Below, piece by piece: positions 38,307-38,342 of a stretch of 38,342 nucleotides of DNA (position 1 is the stretch's first letter; each line of letters opens with the position of its first letter). The notes beneath the pieces are model-generated. The model did no database searches. It was not told the DNA's origin and saw nothing but the letters and a program-made list of their open reading frames with translations. This DNA comes from an uncultured Clostridia bacterium (GTDB taxonomy: Bacteria; Bacillota; Clostridia; Peptostreptococcales; Anaerovoracaceae). The translations under genes and the position numbers were made by a program. Location: NCBI GenBank assembly GCA_934277495.1, contig CAKQUI010000004.1:1-38342 (forward strand), read 5' to 3'.

Positions 38307-38342
38307 CCTGTCTGTTTTCTGACTGTCACATATGGTATATGC

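Noticed and set aside
38120..38329. 69-residue minus-strand open frame near the window end
   Set aside because: It covers the structured repeat and the long hairpin and has no ribosome binding site; the similar Lys/Ser/Ile peptide also appears opposite the repeat at 21 kb, which shows it is translated repeat.

Overview
The window looks like the chromosome of a spore-forming, Gram-positive anaerobe (class Clostridia), interrupted by the right part of an integrated prophage. The evidence is strong AGGAGG-type ribosome binding sites, consensus SigA promoters, sporulation and germination genes (a GerA/SpoVAF-family protein, a truncated SleB/CwlJ-type cortex hydrolase and a PdaA-like deacetylase), an ECF transporter module and a 1147-residue pyruvate carboxylase. 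The family cannot be fixed from this sequence; Anaerovoracaceae-like is only a guess.

Positions 1 to about 12,930 are prophage, with the left end outside the window. A leftward early operon (about 9.0 kb down to 1) carries many very small proteins, two Cro/XRE-type regulators, a YqaJ exonuclease with a RecT annealing protein, a replisome organizer split by a frame change in an 11-bp tandem repeat, a G39P-like helicase loader, SSB, a RusA resolvase and Cys-rich proteins. The lysis/lysogeny switch lies at 9.0-9.1 kb: divergent promoters whose 17-bp spacers are the operators (TTACG-N7-CGTAA), with a self-cleaving S24-type repressor on the right. A membrane-anchored gene with its own promoter and terminator (7.5-8.4 kb) runs against the operon. 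Right of the repressor come a promoter, a structured 5' RNA ending in a perfect terminator, a DUF3800 gene and a large serine recombinase. The prophage ends inside the first codons of a SleB/CwlJ-type hydrolase gene.

Positions 12.93 to 24.7 kb hold a leftward GerA/SpoVAF-family gene (its start codon abuts the terminator of pyc), pyc, an MscS-type channel and typA. Then come a tandemly duplicated structured repeat, rightward genes for an Amidase_3-like protein and a SAM methyltransferase, a four-unit 94-bp repeat array, and the leftward DNA repair pair alkD-like/ung.

Positions 24.7 to 38.3 kb hold a SARP/BTAD-type regulator, a papain-like protein, a flavin reductase overlapping a DUF6873 gene, an Ig-like/polysaccharide deacetylase surface protein, a rightward operon (radical SAM, ACT domain, UPF0210), and a leftward group with a Cys/Gly-rich small protein, a 51-residue membrane peptide, pdaA, an unknown gene and a Crp/Fnr regulator. 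Last is an ECF module (two ATPases and an EcfT) in which EcfT is fused in frame to a headless metallophosphatase.

Most unusual: the frame-neutral 11-bp repeat in the replication gene, the prophage break in a germination-type gene, the RNA/DUF3800 unit, the operator-in-spacer switch with a duplicated hairpin before both repressor genes, and the EcfT-phosphatase chimera.
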